Source: Welwitschia mirabilis | Lineage: Eukaryota; Gnetophyta; Gnetopsida; Welwitschiales | NCBI GenBank assembly: GCA_051453625.1 | Contig: JBOZIK010000001.1 | Span: forward strand, 79,870,765-79,932,082 | Direction: 5' to 3' | Length of the DNA: 61,318 bases | Shown here: piece by piece, positions 34,986 through 47,829 of the stretch | Numbering within the stretch: position 1 is the stretch's first letter | Layout: the number at the start of each line of letters is the position of its first letter | Notes under the pieces: generated by a model | The model's input: the letters and a program-made list of their open reading frames with translations, nothing else | What the model was told of the DNA's origin: nothing | The model's database searches: none | Program-made: the position numbers and the translations under genes

Positions 34986-35800
34986 ATCAAGGAAGTATCT
35001 AACTTGTTTAATATTTATTAGAGGGTATAGATTTTAAATGATACTTACTTTTTAAAGGTCCATTCTAATTTCCTTACTAGAAATGTGGTGATCTAAGACA
35101 ATTCCTTATTGATCAAAAAGAGACTCTTCTTTCAACTCAAATGTAAGACACTCTCAATGCATCTATCTAAGACTTTCTGTAATCTTTCTATCATTTTTTT
35201 AAATTTTTTACTAAATATTGAGAAATCATCCAAAAAAAATTAATTAAATCCTATAACATATTAGAAAAAAAACTCATCACTGCATATTAAAAGGTTTCAG
35301 GGATATTACAAAGTTTAAAAGTATGTGTCTAAAAGAAAATCTTCCAAAAGGTAAAGTGAAAGTTGTGTTTCTTGATTCTCACCAACTATACAAACCTAAT
35401 TATAACTATTATACCTATTAAGAAAGTAATAAAAGATATGTCCTTGGATTCTATAAAGAATTTGATCTAGAAAGGAGTAAATGGCAATTATCTTTCTTTG
35501 TTACTTCATTAACATTTCAAAACTTAATACACATTCTCCACTTTTCATCTTGTTTAGGTACTACCATCAAAGGACTAACATACTCACTATTAGAAATGGC
35601 TTAAATAATTTTAACATCTATTAGTTTAATGATTTCATCTTTAATGACTTATTTAATATCTAGATTTTGTCCTTATTAGGGTTTTCTAATAGGTTTTGTA
35701 TTATCTTCAAGGTAAATACTATGTTGAACTATGGAAGTAGGAATTACTGCTAAATCCTTATAAGTTCAAGCAGATGCATTAATCTTAAAAGTCAAAGTGA
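34986..35800 (-). pseudogene. family A reverse transcriptase remnant
   Basis: The minus strand has IYLEDNTKPIRKP, IKDEIIKLIDVKII, YVSPLMVVPKQDEKWRMCIK and VTKKDNCHLLLS (about 35480-35745). These are the N-terminal landmarks of gypsy RT. They are followed by a TFTCPFGTF-like region and the palm sequence FFLDDFSIFS at about 35205-35240, where the [FY]-x-D-D box is intact. RLQKVLDRC follows. The copy shows that family A once encoded its own RT. Stops interrupt every section. Confidence 0.5.
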
Positions 35801-36660
35801 GATTAAAGTCAATTATTATTAAGGGAAAAGATGTTTATTTATTATTAAAGGTCTATTATAATCATTAAACAAAAAGATATACTTTAGTCTACTGGGTGAA
35901 GGTTTTAGATCTAGGTTAAAATTTTTAGTTTCTATTGTGTAACTTCTCAAAGTTAACTACAATCTCTAACCATCATTCAAATGACAAAGCTAGATGACCT
36001 TTTTAAAAATATCAAATCTTAATTATTTTTAAATGATAAACTTTCTCCTAGAGTATAAGTTCTTTTCCTTCATTCTACTAATCAAAATAGTCAGTTCCAA
36101 GGTATCCATAGTTGATTTCATCATGGTCTAAAGTTTTAAAGTTTTCTACTTTAATTGGATCATCATATAAGGTAGGCTTAAAAGCATTAATCATATCTCT
36201 TTAAGTTGATGATGTTGTAGAAATAAGATTGATTTTATTTCTTCCTCTACATTCCACTCATCCTCCATGTCTTTTTTAGTAGCATCAAAAACTATAATGG
36301 TAAATTTCTTATATTTTAAGTGGCACTCCATCATTTTAATTCATGTATCAATAATACAATGGGTGGTTATAAAAAATTCTCTTCCTAAAAGTAGTGGATA
36401 ATCTCCATTATGCCCAACTTCTATAACAACCATATCTATTGGATAAAAAGCTTATTTTATTTAAATCATCAAGTCTTTTATTATTCCTAAAGATTTTTTT
36501 AATACTAAAGTATTAACTAATTCTAAGATTAGATGTGTAGGTTTAATTCTACCTTCCAATCTAAGTATTTGATAAATATGAAGAGGCATGATATTAGCAC
36601 TTTCTCCTATATTAATTAAGGCTTTCTTAATTTTTTATTTTATTCCAAATTAGTACTAAC
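35801..36660 (-). pseudogene. family A protease and acidic linker remnant
   Basis: The minus strand gives KALINIGESANIMPLHIYQ (active-site region, about 36555-36612), then LILELVNTLV, YPIDMVVIEVGHNGDYPLLL (about 36380-36440), THCIIDT and VFDATKKDMEDEW. The active-site Asp is Asn here, as in the copy at 1-810. After the protease comes the linker with LKPSPSRLKYIF and then RT. Decayed but collinear with 60560-61318. Confidence 0.5.
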
Positions 36661-38496
36661 CATTTCTACCTCAATATCTTTAAATTTTAAACATTTTTAC
36701 AAAACTAAGCTAGTTATAAATTGAGCTAGGAATACGTTACTAGGTATGGTTTGTTTTTATATCCTCTTAACTAGATCTTTCCACAACTTAGAATATTTAG
36801 GATTTTCTTCTAAGAGTTTTTAAAAAGATTAATTTATGCATCTTACATTAAGGCTTTTAAATGTTCATCAAAAGTTGGATTTTTATTTAATCTATTAAAC
36901 CAAGAAGTAATAGGTTCCTCCCATTTATTATCTTGAGAATAATTTTTCTTAGTAAGCTTATCATTTAAAGGAGAAGGAAAAATTATAATTTTTTAAGATT
37001 TCTACAACATATTCTTATTCTTTATCTTTCTTATCATTTTTTAAAGTCGAAGTCCCATAGGTAGGAAGTGTTGTATCATTTTCACTTCTTAGTATAACCT
37101 TTCAATATTTCTTTACTTTATTAGAATTTGATAAAGGTTGTCTTTCAAATTATTCTAGTGGTTTTTGATTTGTTCACATTATTTATTGAAAAGCATTTAT
37201 TATATTTTTAATATTTGTATTTTCCTTTTCTCATGATTTTCTTAGCTCATCTATTAAATTTGTAAGTGTATCACTTTCATTTTATTAATAGTTTGAAATA
37301 CTGACATGAAAATTGGAGCTATTTTATTGAAAATTTGAATTATATAATTGAAAATTTTCATTCTCAAATCTATTTTTTAATGGTTAAAAGTTTGGATTCC
37401 TTGTTTGAAAATTTAAGCTTTTAAATTTGTTTTGAAATGGTTGAAAGCTTGATTGTTCATTCATGCTTGGTTGAAATTGATTTTGATCTTAATTTTAATT
37501 TTTGAAATATGAAGGCTTCCAATTAAATGCACAAACTTCTTTGTAAATTTTCTCTTTATAAGTTGGTAGTAAAAAAAACTTTTTAGTTACATGATAGTTG
37601 TCTTTATGTGAATCACAAGTTGGAACCAAATTCTTTTTATTGTCACTTTTGTATCTAGAATTATTTGAATGTATTTTCCTAATTTTGTTGTGAAAACATT
37701 TATTACATTTATTGGTTCTTTTTGTACTTCCTCATTTTCTTATTTTACTTCCTTAAGATCTTCTATAATTTGACCTGTAGTACAATTTTCTTTAGATGTT
37801 TATTTAGACTAAGTTTTAACTTATTTCTACTAATTATTCCAACAACTTTCATGAATTCTCTGATGTGAGGTTCATTAAGCTTTCACCACAACAAAAATCC
37901 ATAAGTTATTTAGTTTGACTATTTAATCCATTATAGAAATAATCTATTAATTCTTCTTGAGTAAACGCATTAATAGGATTAGAATGGATTACTATGAAAA
38001 ATTATTCATGTTCTATGGATTAATCCTCATTACATTGTTGTTGAAATTTTGTAACTTCTTTTTTTCTTTTTCTCATTGTATTTTTACTCATAGGATTCTT
38101 AAACTTGATTCCATGTTTTTAGACTTTTATGTGGAATATTTCTAAGCCATAATTTTTCTTCTTATAGTGTTATAAGAAAGGTTACCATGTAATTATGACC
38201 ACTAATACATTTTTTCCATTTTCTAAAGTAAGTACTAATTTTTCTATGTTGGCTAAATATTGAGCTAGATCTTCATCATGTTCTCCAATAAAAATAGAAT
38301 ATGCACTTAAATTTATTATCTCTACATCATCACTAGGAGGTAAGTCAAAAGGATTTTGAATTTCACATTTTTTAGTTGCAATTAATTCTTTAAGTATAAA
38401 ATTGAAATTTTTATTTATGATAGTAGTAAAGGTTTCTATTATAATAAGGATATTAGTAGAAGACACTTGTTTTTGTTTTTGCATAGAATTTGACAT
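36661..38496 (-). pseudogene. family A gag remnant
   Basis: The start is the ATG whose codon ends at 38496, matching the MSN start of the copy at 58508; 104 codons stay open (38182-38496), including CEIQNPFDLPPSDDVEI. Downstream come the Retrotrans_gag core (about 37870-38150), a CDSHKDNYH knuckle remnant (about 37590-37620) and a Phe/Asn/Gln-rich stretch (37350-37520) also present in the copy at 8640-8780. Frame breaks follow the first 104 codons. The leader, primer site and 5' LTR lie directly upstream in the right order. Confidence 0.5.
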
Positions 38497-39148
38497 TTAA
38501 ATAAAAATTTTTGCTTTTAAATTTTCTTTTGCAAAATTTTCTTTTAAAAATTAGATTTTAAAATAATAAATGTAGAAAAATATTCCTGTTTAATTTTTTA
38601 ACTTTATTGCATACCTAGGATATGTGTACTTGAGTTTAGTTCATAGTTGACTATGCCTTCTTTGATGTTTCTTTAATTAGTAACATCTCTCTTTGATACT
38701 TCATCTTTTTAGCTAAATTTATCATATCCTTACATGATTAGTATTATTTCTACAAGCATCATCTCTGTTATTATCTATATGATATACTTGGATCATAACA
38801 CATATAAAAAACCCAAAAATGAAAAACATAGAAAAATAGAGTTGCAAAAAAATAGATAGAAAGAAATTGACAGTTGTCAATCTAAGTCATTCGGATAATA
38901 GAGTAGATGATACAAAAACTCTATTTTTATGAAAAAAACCCTATATTTTTAGACCATAATCCACCAAGTATCATCTAGACAAAAAAGGTGGATGATGAGG
39001 TGTTATTTTCAAAACAAAAATCAAAAAATGCAAAAGGAGAAAACCACAGTTTTACTATAAAAATATAATGCTATTATAGACAAATACCTAAACCAAAATT
39101 AAAACTACTTATTTGAGCAATAACAATCCTTGAACTCCTTACATCCTT
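38497..39148 (-). other. family A leader with palindromes
   Basis: Non-coding leader between primer site and gag. Two modules of the 38-bp palindrome family lie at 38875-38912 and 38959-38996. The counterpart leader at 57834-58502 holds three. Confidence 0.5.
38959..38996 (-). promoter_or_regulatory. 38-bp palindrome, leader copy
   Basis: Arms ATCCACC (38959-38965) and GGTGGAT (38988-38994) are perfect complements. It lies between primer site and gag, so it would be part of the genomic RNA leader. Confidence 0.5.
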
Positions 39149-39165
39149 CCCCAACAATAGTGCTA
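39149..39165 (-). other. family A primer binding site
   Basis: The minus strand reads TAGCACTATTGTTGGGG, to be compared with TGGCGCCGTTGCCGGGG (complement of tRNA-Asp). All six differences are G-to-A or C-to-T. It is followed by AAGGATGTAAGG, matching AAGGCTGCAAGG at 57834. It lies three bases inside the LTR end. Confidence 0.5.
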
Positions 39166-39168
39166 AGA

Positions 39169-40304
39169 TGTTGCATTGCATATTTATGTAATTATTTATG
39201 TCCTTTATCAAATCCTATCAATCATAAATATATTGCAAAACACACACACAACTATAGACAAGAATAAACGTGAATGTCATAATCCATTGAAGGAACAAAT
39301 GAGAAGAAAGAGAATTTATTTCCAAAGAAATATTTTTGTATTTTTATTTTAAGTAGAATAATAATGCAAGAAACAATGCAAAGTAAATACACTATGCTAT
39401 GAAATGCAAGAACTACTCTAAATGCAATATCTATTTAATTACCAAATCAACCTATCATAAATATGAATCTTTTATAACCTAAATTCAGAAAGGAAAATTG
39501 TCATTAAACCCCAACTAACCAAAGCTATCTAACACATTGAAAAAAAAATGAAAAACATGCAATATTATGCTATAAAATGAAACATGCAATGCAATGCAAC
39601 CATTTAAATAGTTTTAACCTTAATAAAGGTTGTCCTCATGATCTATATCAAACATGAAGCTATCACTAAATCATAATCAACATAAATCATAAAGAAGATG
39701 CACATAAGAATATAACATATAAGATAAATAGAGTTTCGGCTAAAATTGAATCAACATCTATGTTATAAAGTAGCAACACCTTAATGGAGGATACACAACC
39801 TAATACTAAGGAAGACATTTCTCTGTAATAATAATAGATGGATCTCCTTTTCTTCGTATTTGTTACAAATAACACTCTAAAAACAACATAAGTTTAATTT
39901 AATAAATAGTTATTTTTAGGTATTGTCTTACTAGTCATCTAGATAATATAGGAGATGATGTCACATCATGCAAGATCCACATCATCTACCAATTTGATCT
40001 AGTTATCATCCTAGTTAGCATAATTACTTCTATAGTCTATACTATCATCTGAATTATGGAGTGGATGATGGACTCTTAAAATCATGTATTGTATCAAATC
40101 AGCCTCTTTGATCACAGGATTTCTTCTTTAAATAGAAAGTATTGTAATTTGCCTAAAATAATATCAAATGTAATGAAGATTGTATATTTTTATGATAATT
40201 GCATTAGCTCTTCACTATTATTTAAACTTTGCTTAAACCTATCTAATGTCTTGTAAAACTACTCAAAATACCCTATCAAATACACATAATTTGACATCTC
40301 AACA
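39169..40304 (-). repeat. family A 5' LTR, minus strand
   Basis: Ends GCAATGCAACA on the minus strand (plus-strand TGTTGCATTGC at 39169). It begins TGTTGAGATG at 40304. Homologous to 6432-7686 and 44227-45374. Palindromes are at about 39922-39959 and 40033-40070. No polypurine tract adjoins its start, so it is a true 5' LTR followed by primer site, leader, gag and pol. Its 3' partner is missing. 1136 bp. Confidence 0.5.
40033..40070 (-). promoter_or_regulatory. 38-bp nested palindrome, LTR copy
   Basis: Module with ATCATC and GGATGATG elements, about 111 bp from its neighbour at 39922. Confidence 0.5.
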
Positions 40305-40739
40305 CATAGTAATGTTATAATTTTTTATTCTTGATAGGTAATAGAGCACTCCATATTAGTTTGTACAAAGGTTTTTGAGGCTAGTCCAATTCCATGTCTA
40401 ATTCTAAAGTTTCATAAAACTACTTATGATAGTATCACTTTCATGCTATTTCATATGAAGGATTCTAAGGTTAGTTAAGTTTCATATCTAATCTTAGAGT
40501 TTTAGAGCACTTTTTATGTTTGTATCACCTATACTTATTACATTGGATTTTAATGTTCATTGATCTTATTATGAACATTATTTAGGTTATAATTATAATT
40601 TAATATGTACAAGTTAAAAAACCTAGCTAATTGCATAAATCTTATTTGAAATATGATATACTCTAAGGAGCATTGGCATAGATGTTATTTTATCATTAGA
40701 GTTTATCATTTTATAGATACTTAGGCCTTTCATTCTTAT
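40305..40739. repeat. degenerate tandem repeat, unit about 90 bp
   Basis: From about 40345 to 40535 the phrases TCTAATTCTAAAGTTT and TCTAATCTTAGAGTTTT, and TAGTATCACTTTC and TTGTATCACCT, recur in the same order, giving two to three units. The rest is unassigned AT-rich sequence. Confidence 0.5.
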
Positions 40740-40905
40740 GGAGTCTACATTAGACGAGGCTGAAAAGGAAGGAAATGACTAAGATGTACCACCATATCCA
40801 TTACCATGGTCATATAGACCAACATAGATCTCTGTCTCACTAGAATATAACCATCAATTGCATTATCTAAGGAGAAGAATGCAATCTAGTATTGCCACCT
40901 TTTCA
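40740..40905 (+). pseudogene. fragment of an unrecognised retroelement-like frame
   Basis: An interrupted plus-strand frame reads ESTLDEAEKEGND, DVPPYPLPWSYRPT and YNHQLHYLRRRMQSSIATF. The P-P-Y-P-x-P-W-S-Y wording and the RRMQ ending resemble uncharacterised coding sequence found with plant gypsy elements, from memory only. It is too short and broken to assign. Confidence 0.5.
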
Positions 40906-43900
40906 TAGGATTTCTTGATAACGATAATAAATCCATATATTACAACATTAAGTAGTGCTATATATATTGAATATATGGTTACCTTGAATGACTTTGTGCT
41001 AGCATCTAATTAGCTTTTTTATTTTCTATTTTATTGTTTGATTGTTCTCATGTGCTATCCTCTCAAGACTATTTTAGCTTTTTTTTAGCATCTTCTCTTA
41101 TTATTTAAACTTTTACCATTATCATTGATTATGCATCGAGTGGTTTATATATCTATACCTCGTATAAATCATTTCTTATATGTTTTCAAGGTAAAATGCT
41201 ATACTACAATATATCTTACATTGTTTCATTGTAAAAATGCCTTCTTGTAGAAATTTTTAATTTTGTTTAAATGTTGTATTACTTTAAAAAGATTATGCTA
41301 GTATTATTTGATCTTTTTTATTATAATATAATATTTGTACCCTTATTTTAATGTTATTTGATATAATTTTTATACTTATAGATAAATATGTGAATATATA
41401 AAGATGTATCATTAAAGAAAATAATTTTATTAATTTATTGCTTCATTACTTTTTACTAGATATGTGCCTCTTACAAATTTATTACTTATGATCGTGAATG
41501 TACTTTTTCACATAACTAGTTTTCCTTTCTTGAGCTTAAGTACTTTAATAAATAATTTTATAAGTAGAGCTTATGCTTAGACAAGCTTAAGTTTAAAGAG
41601 GAGTTCAAAAATACATTTGATTATTATCAATAATAAAGAGAAAAAATATTGCACATCTTGATTATTTATTAATGCCAAATAAAATTATTAATTAGCATAA
41701 TGACATTTATGCATGTTTAATTTTAAGACTTTATAACTTTACTGAGCTTAAACTTGAAAGTATTTCAAAGTGAAATAAAGTTTGTAAAATGTTAAGATAA
41801 GTTGGTAGACATGAAAGGTAAAATTTATAATGGGCAAGTAACCAACTAAGACTAGATGGTTGATTAGGCATTAAAATTAAAATCTTTAACATTTAGTATG
41901 CACATGAGGGATGAACAAAAGGCTACTAGCTAACTAGGAATAGTTGACTAGTTTCTAGTAGTTATTTAACTATTATTTTTAAAAGTGTATATCATGTAAT
42001 AAGTGATTAACTAGTTATGATTAATATTAATTACTCAAGAAATTTATTGATTTCAAATAATGGTTCAATAAGCCATCAATTAGAAAGAACAATATATTCT
42101 TATTAAAAATAAAAAAGTAGCTATTTTTCTAATTATTTAAGGTTCACATAGACATCTTTCTTTGGCCTAACAGTCACATAATTTGTAATGATAATGTGTC
42201 ACACATAAAAAAGTGATTTTAATATTAAAAAATAATATGGGACATTAATAGATTTTGGATCAATTATCTATATACCTTATTACCAAAATGGTGCATATTA
42301 TTCTTTGTCTATTATATTTTATCCTTTTTTACCTATTTTCATCATTGAGATAGAAATAAGCAATCATCATTGTGATTAATTTTAAGGCTAAGGATTGATA
42401 TAAAATATTGATCTTATTAGATATATAATACCATAAAATTGTTTTGGTTGTCAGAGTGCAATAGATAACTAATGAACAAAAATCTTATGTACATTTCTAA
42501 TTCATACTAATATGTTTTAATGCTAAGTTAAGATAGAGTTATACTTGTTATTTAATTTAATTAATAATTTTTATATTAGTATAATAGTAGTTAGTATTTT
42601 GAATATATTATATTAACAAATGCTATAGGTACAACTAGAAAGGATAAAAGTGAAGAACCACATCACTAATACTATTGGCTTTAAGAAGAAAGAAAGGAAA
42701 GTAACTAGCAATAAAAAATGCAGAAGGGGTATATAGGAAAAAAGGGATTCTAGAAAGCATATTTATATAAGAGAGAAGACTAGAAATTTTACTTTGAAAG
42801 AGATACATCTAGGTAGTTTAAAGAAGCTCTATTGCTATCTACAAAGGAAATAGAGGTGTTCATTTAAGATTTAGTGATACATACAAAGAAAATACTTTTG
42901 TATTATTTAATTTAATAAAATATTTGCATAATGTTTTATGCTGAGTGTTGTATTTCTATTGTAGCAGTTTTTATTAATAAAAATGAAAAGTAATGATTTG
43001 TATTATTTTTATTATAAAACTACTTTAAAAATTAGTATTTATCTTTTTCTTACTTTAGTATACACTGGGACATATGCTAGGATATTAGTAGTTCTTAGAA
43101 ATAAGTGCTATTTCAGCATCATAGCTTATTTTATAATTGCATTCTCACTTTTCCCTCTTAAATATATATCTTATTATATAGCCATAATGTTTTAATATTT
43201 AACTTAAAGTATGCAAGTTTTTTCTTATCAAGAGCTTATCTTAGTAATATAATTTTAATTAAGTTGATTAGAGAGTAACTAACTTAATTAGTTCTTGAAT
43301 GAAGCTCTACGTTTTTTTAAAAATAAATTATTAAAACTAATCTCTAAATGAACTATTTAACATTTTCAAATTCTAAGTGCATAGTTTTACAACATTTGTA
43401 TATGCTTTTATTAATACTTATATTTCATAATTTTTACCATAGAGTAAGGGCATCCTAAATCCAACTAGTAAAAGATGCAAAGTTCATTATTCAAAAAATA
43501 ATTAATGTAAATAAAGGGATGAAAGAGTATAGTATATCACTAATCTTGAAGAATATGATTTAGGAATACAAACTAAAAATTAAATTAAATTAGAAATAAA
43601 GGATGAACAATTTGAGATTGATGAAACTACTTTAAGATAGATTATTAAAGAATAAATGTTACTTCAACTTATGAGTGAAATAAAACAAATATTGTCTACT
43701 CTTTTTAAGGCACCTCTAACATAAGAGGAATTACATAAAATAAATAGAAAGTATTATAATTAAAGATACTCATAGTATAAAAAGTTTATGCAGGTTATTA
43801 TTAGAAGGATGATGAAGATTCCATGCTTTTAAATTATAATACCAATTAATTGTAAGACTTAAGCCTTATCAATCCCAGAGCTTTATAATTTTTTAAAAAT

Positions 43901-44226
43901 GTTGAAAATATGGATATTAGATCTAATTCATACTTTTAAAGAACTCTTACATCACTTAAATTTATTTGACTAATTTTGTAAGGTAAATTATCTAAACTTA
44001 GAATTAGATTATTTAATATACTTTCCATTTTCTTTTAAAGAACAAACTTAAGTATGATATCATAGGAATCCTAACTATTCTTTAAATCCATGAAAAGCTC
44101 TTAAAGATGCTTTATTAGATAAATTTCAATTTATAAGAATGGTAAAACATCTAAAGGATTAGCCATTAATACTAAAAAAGTAGAAAACAAGAGATTTAAT
44201 AAATCCACAAATAGATATAACATTAT
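40906..44226. other. AT-rich sequence, unassigned, with one promoter-like stretch
   Basis: About 3.3 kb without a recognised protein. At 42735-42780 two TATA-like sites (GTATATAGG and TTTATATAAGAG) precede a polyadenylation-like AATAAA context near 42910, as in an LTR, but no partner was found. The 70-codon frame at 42983-43195 is just AT-rich hydrophobic sequence. At 43670-44160 a plus-strand series of broken frames exists that I could not place. Confidence 0.5.
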
Positions 44227-45374
44227 TGTAGTGCATAATTTTTTAAATGTTATATCCTTAAAGAAATCCTAAAAATCACCAAAATATATATATTGCATAA
44301 CATAACACACTAATATAGATGGAAGTAACCGAAATGTCACAATTCTATTAAAGGCACAAGTTAGAAGAAAGAGAACTAATTTCAAAAATGAAATGCTTAT
44401 GTAATAACTAAGTAGAACAAAATACAATGAAAGGTAAAAATTCAAATAAACATACTATGCAAATTAGATGTAAATTCTATTATAAATCCAACATCTATAT
44501 TATTACCAAGTCAACTTGTCATGGAGATTAGCCTTGTATAATATATATTAATTCAGGAAAGTCATCACTAGACCAAGATCAACCTAATATATCAGGTACA
44601 TTAAATACAATATGAAAATAATGTAAAGTTAATCTATAAAATAAAATGTGAGACATCTAAACTAATAATGTTAATCTTAACAAATATTTCCCTAATGATA
44701 TATATCACAAATAAAGATATTATGAAATAATAAGCAACATAAACCATAATAGAGATGCACATAAAAAATAATATGAAAATAAAAATAAAGTTTTGATTAA
44801 GTCAAACTAACATCCATGTAACAAAGAAGTAACACCACCATAAAGGATACATAGCCCAACACTAAGAAAGACGTCTCTTTACAATAATAAGAAAAGAACC
44901 TCCTTTCCTTCAATCTCTTATCATAAGAATTTCTAATGCCAAAGAAGATAAAGTTAAAGTCAAGGATGAAAGAGGTATTTATTATAATAGTAGATCATAA
45001 AAAAAACAAATACTAATAGATGTAATAAAACCCTAATAGCTACGTAAGAAGATATAAGACACATGATAAAATTTTAGTGAAGTTTGATGAATTTTAGATG
45101 TTATCCCATTAGTCGTCCAGACATTATAGAAGACAATGAAATATAAGACACATTATGCTTATTAGGTCAAATTAGCCTCTTTTTTTGTAGGCTTACTACT
45201 TAAATAGGAATATTATAAGTTGGTTTAATTGCTAGTAAATATAATGAAAATTGCATGTTTTTGTGATATTTGCCTTAGCTCTCGATTATCATTGAAACTT
45301 AGCATAAACCTCTCTAGTGTCCTACAAAACTAGTCAAAATACCTTATCAAATACACATAATTTGTAGTGCAACA
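44227..45374 (-). repeat. family A LTR, minus strand
   Basis: Begins TGTTGCACTACAAA at 45374 on the minus strand, directly after the polypurine tract AAGTGGGGAGCTA, and ends near 44227. Homologous to the LTRs at 6432 and 39169. One recognisable palindrome remains (about 45099-45136). It is the 3' LTR for the sequence at 45375-46850. 1148 bp. Confidence 0.5.
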
Positions 45375-46000
45375 TAGCTCCCCACTTAGCCTTATTAGTC
45401 CTTAACAAAATCAAGTGAACAACCATAATTGTGAACCAAATTGGCTAAAGATAAATCAACCAGAAAACTATAAATAAACTAAAAAATAATCTTAAAAAAC
45501 TTATAATGTAGAATAAAAATATTAAAATTAGATATCTAAATGTTTCACCTATGTAGTATAAGTGCTCGTATTATCGTCCTAATGGTTACACAGATGATGG
45601 AGGGAACAACAAGCTCAAAAATTATTTTTAAAAACTAGGATCCTACAAAAACATTTTTAGAAAGATAATCATTAAAATGCATTAATACTAATAGCCCTTC
45701 ACTCAAATGTATAGCAGATACTAAAAAATAATCATGTATAACATAAGAAAAACCCTTATCATAAAATGTCAAAAATGATATGTAAAAAATATGTATAATA
45801 TCTTAGTAATAAAAATGTACATCATGATGATAATTAGATAATGATATATTTATAAAAATCGTGAGTTCTATATAGTCTATGAAGGGAAGATACATAATGC
45901 AATAAATCACTCCCCTTATCATGATGAAATGAATTTCTAATGCATAGTAGCTCAGGTGTAGACGGATAAGAAGGAGAGTGATTAGGATCTACAAGGAAAA
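45375..46000 (-). other. 3' non-coding region next to the LTR
   Basis: The first 200 bp align with 48180-48400 and 54477-54700 (GTGAACCAAATTGGCTAAAG-like wording), so it is a family A 3' region. The rest is not recognised. Confidence 0.5.
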
Positions 46001-46745
46001 AATGATTAAGTGATGTTATAATAAAGCATGCCATCTGGTCTTTCTATACTCTAATTATCTCTAGGAGATCAACTATTACCCTATGCTTAATACATAATAT
46101 GCACTAGTGCACATCACTCAACTACTTCTCGGTGTGCTATAGTCTCCTCTCAATCATGAAGATCCTCTTCTTAAGAATAGCAATACCTTAATCTACCATC
46201 TCTCTAATGCTCTATATCCTATCTGCCAAGAGAGCCTGAATATGCTCAACAGTAATGCCAACTATAGGTCTTTTATATTTGAAGTTTCTCTACCTCTCCT
46301 AGTATTTGAATGCCCATGTCTTAAAGGTAACAAGCTAAATTATAAAGATGTATGAGTTTCTACTCACCCACAGACATAGGTATACCAAAGTGTCTAAACA
46401 TAACTAGGATAAGGGAACGATATTCTAGAGTCTGTAACTATCATGCCTTAATCATGCTCGTGAGTCTTCTCCAAATAAATTTCAGTAAATTCATCTAATT
46501 CCCTTACCTAAATACTACTAGTATTTAAAGATGAGTGATCATGGCATGATTATCATGGAATAAAGGGTTATGAATTAACCCTCTTTGAATAATCTGATAC
46601 ATAGACAATAATGATATCATCAAAAACCCTAACCTATTAGTAGTCAGGTTAGCTAGTATGTTTAGTGTTGTACCATTAGCATGGTGCTCCTCTGTGCCAC
46701 TAGCTAAGTGGTTATGTTTACTCCTCAATGTCACCTAAATTAATA
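46001..46745 (-). pseudogene. unrecognised reading frame inside a short family A-type element
   Basis: An open stretch of 69 codons (46525-46734) begins MTLRSKHNHLASGTEEHHAN. In other frames further on, the minus strand reads FRHFGIPMSVGE, LIHLYN and CYL, then HIQALLADRI, IREMVD, IAILKKRIFMIERRL and REVVE. The last part looks like an amphipathic or coiled-coil C-terminus. This is not gag, protease or pol. The general type (globular part plus short coiled coil) recalls the uncharacterised plant-transposon-protein frames carried by some gypsy elements, but I cannot name it. Stops and shifts make it a pseudogene. The GC content is higher than its neighbours. Confidence 0.5.
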
Positions 46746-47573
46746 ACAATAGCAATGTGGCTTGAAAGAATCAATATCTCAAGGTCAAAAATGGTAGCTA
46801 TGATCATATTAATAATTTTCTTATGAGCTTCAAGATACATCTTATTGCCATGTAAATTTGTGCAATCTTAAAGTCCTTGGATAAAAACTATAAATCATAA
46901 CACTTATAGAAATCCAAATACTAGTATAGACAAAAGTAAGGCTAAATGTCATAATCCATTAAAGGGACTAGACTAAAAGTTAAAGAATTAATTTCCAAAA
47001 GTATCTTTAATCTTTTCTATTTTAATAAATTAAAATAAACAAGAATGTAAATGCAATGCAAGATAAGTGATGGTAAAAATGAAATGGATGGAATGCAAGT
47101 GAGATGAGTTCTATTTGGATTCTAATTCTCCTATCATGAGAACTATTTCTTTATAACTTAGATCAACTAGGAAGAGTTCTACTACTTATTTCTAGCTAAC
47201 ATAAAGCATAAGCATTATAAAAAATAATATAGATAATGTAATATGGAACTAAAATAAAATAGTAATGCAAATATAAGCTAACAAAGTTAACCTTAACAAA
47301 GGCTACCCTTATGATCTAGATAAACTATCACTAAACTATAATCAACTTGTACCATAAGGAACATTTACGAAATTATAGTAAAAAAATTAATTAATTAATC
47401 ATGAACTTTTACATTTACTTACAATAAAGTAGTAGTACCTTAATGGAGGATACTTAGTCCAACACCAAGGTAAACTTCTTTCTATAGGTACTAGATAGAT
47501 GTCTTATCCTTTAATATTCCATCACAAGAACATTAGGTACAAAAGATGAACTTGAAGTAAGGGTAAGAGAGGT

Positions 47574-47581
47574 ATTTATAA
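47574..47581 (-). promoter_or_regulatory. LTR TATA box
   Basis: The minus strand reads TTATAAATACCTCTC, at the family A TATA position. Confidence 0.5.
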
Positions 47582-47791
47582 TTTAACATTAAAGGTTCTA
47601 GAACCATAATCCTAAAAGTTAGAAAAGAACCCCTACTAATATGAGGAGCATGACCCCATTACACTATAATTTAATCCTATTTATACAAAATAGTTATCAT
47701 GCTGACTATTGTGGGGATGCGGGGATAAAGGCTTATAACAATAGATAATTCTAGCTCTATGATTGAATTCACAGTTGATTTTTAATGTGGC

Positions 47792-47829
47792 ATAATCCCT
47801 CATGTCATGGGGATCACAACGCGAATGAA
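47792..47829 (-). promoter_or_regulatory. 38-bp nested palindrome, LTR copy
   Basis: Plus strand starts ATAATCC and the centre reads ATGTCATGGGGATCACA. It starts 113 bp before the next module, exactly as in the LTR at 53477. Confidence 0.5.

Noticed and set aside
42983-43195. 70-codon hydrophobic frame as a small membrane protein
   Set aside because: The Phe/Ile/Leu/Tyr content is what AT-rich DNA gives by chance; no supporting context.
42600-44200. A pararetrovirus-like or LTR promoter segment
   Set aside because: TATA-like sites alone are not evidence in such AT-rich sequence, and no diagnostic protein motif was found.
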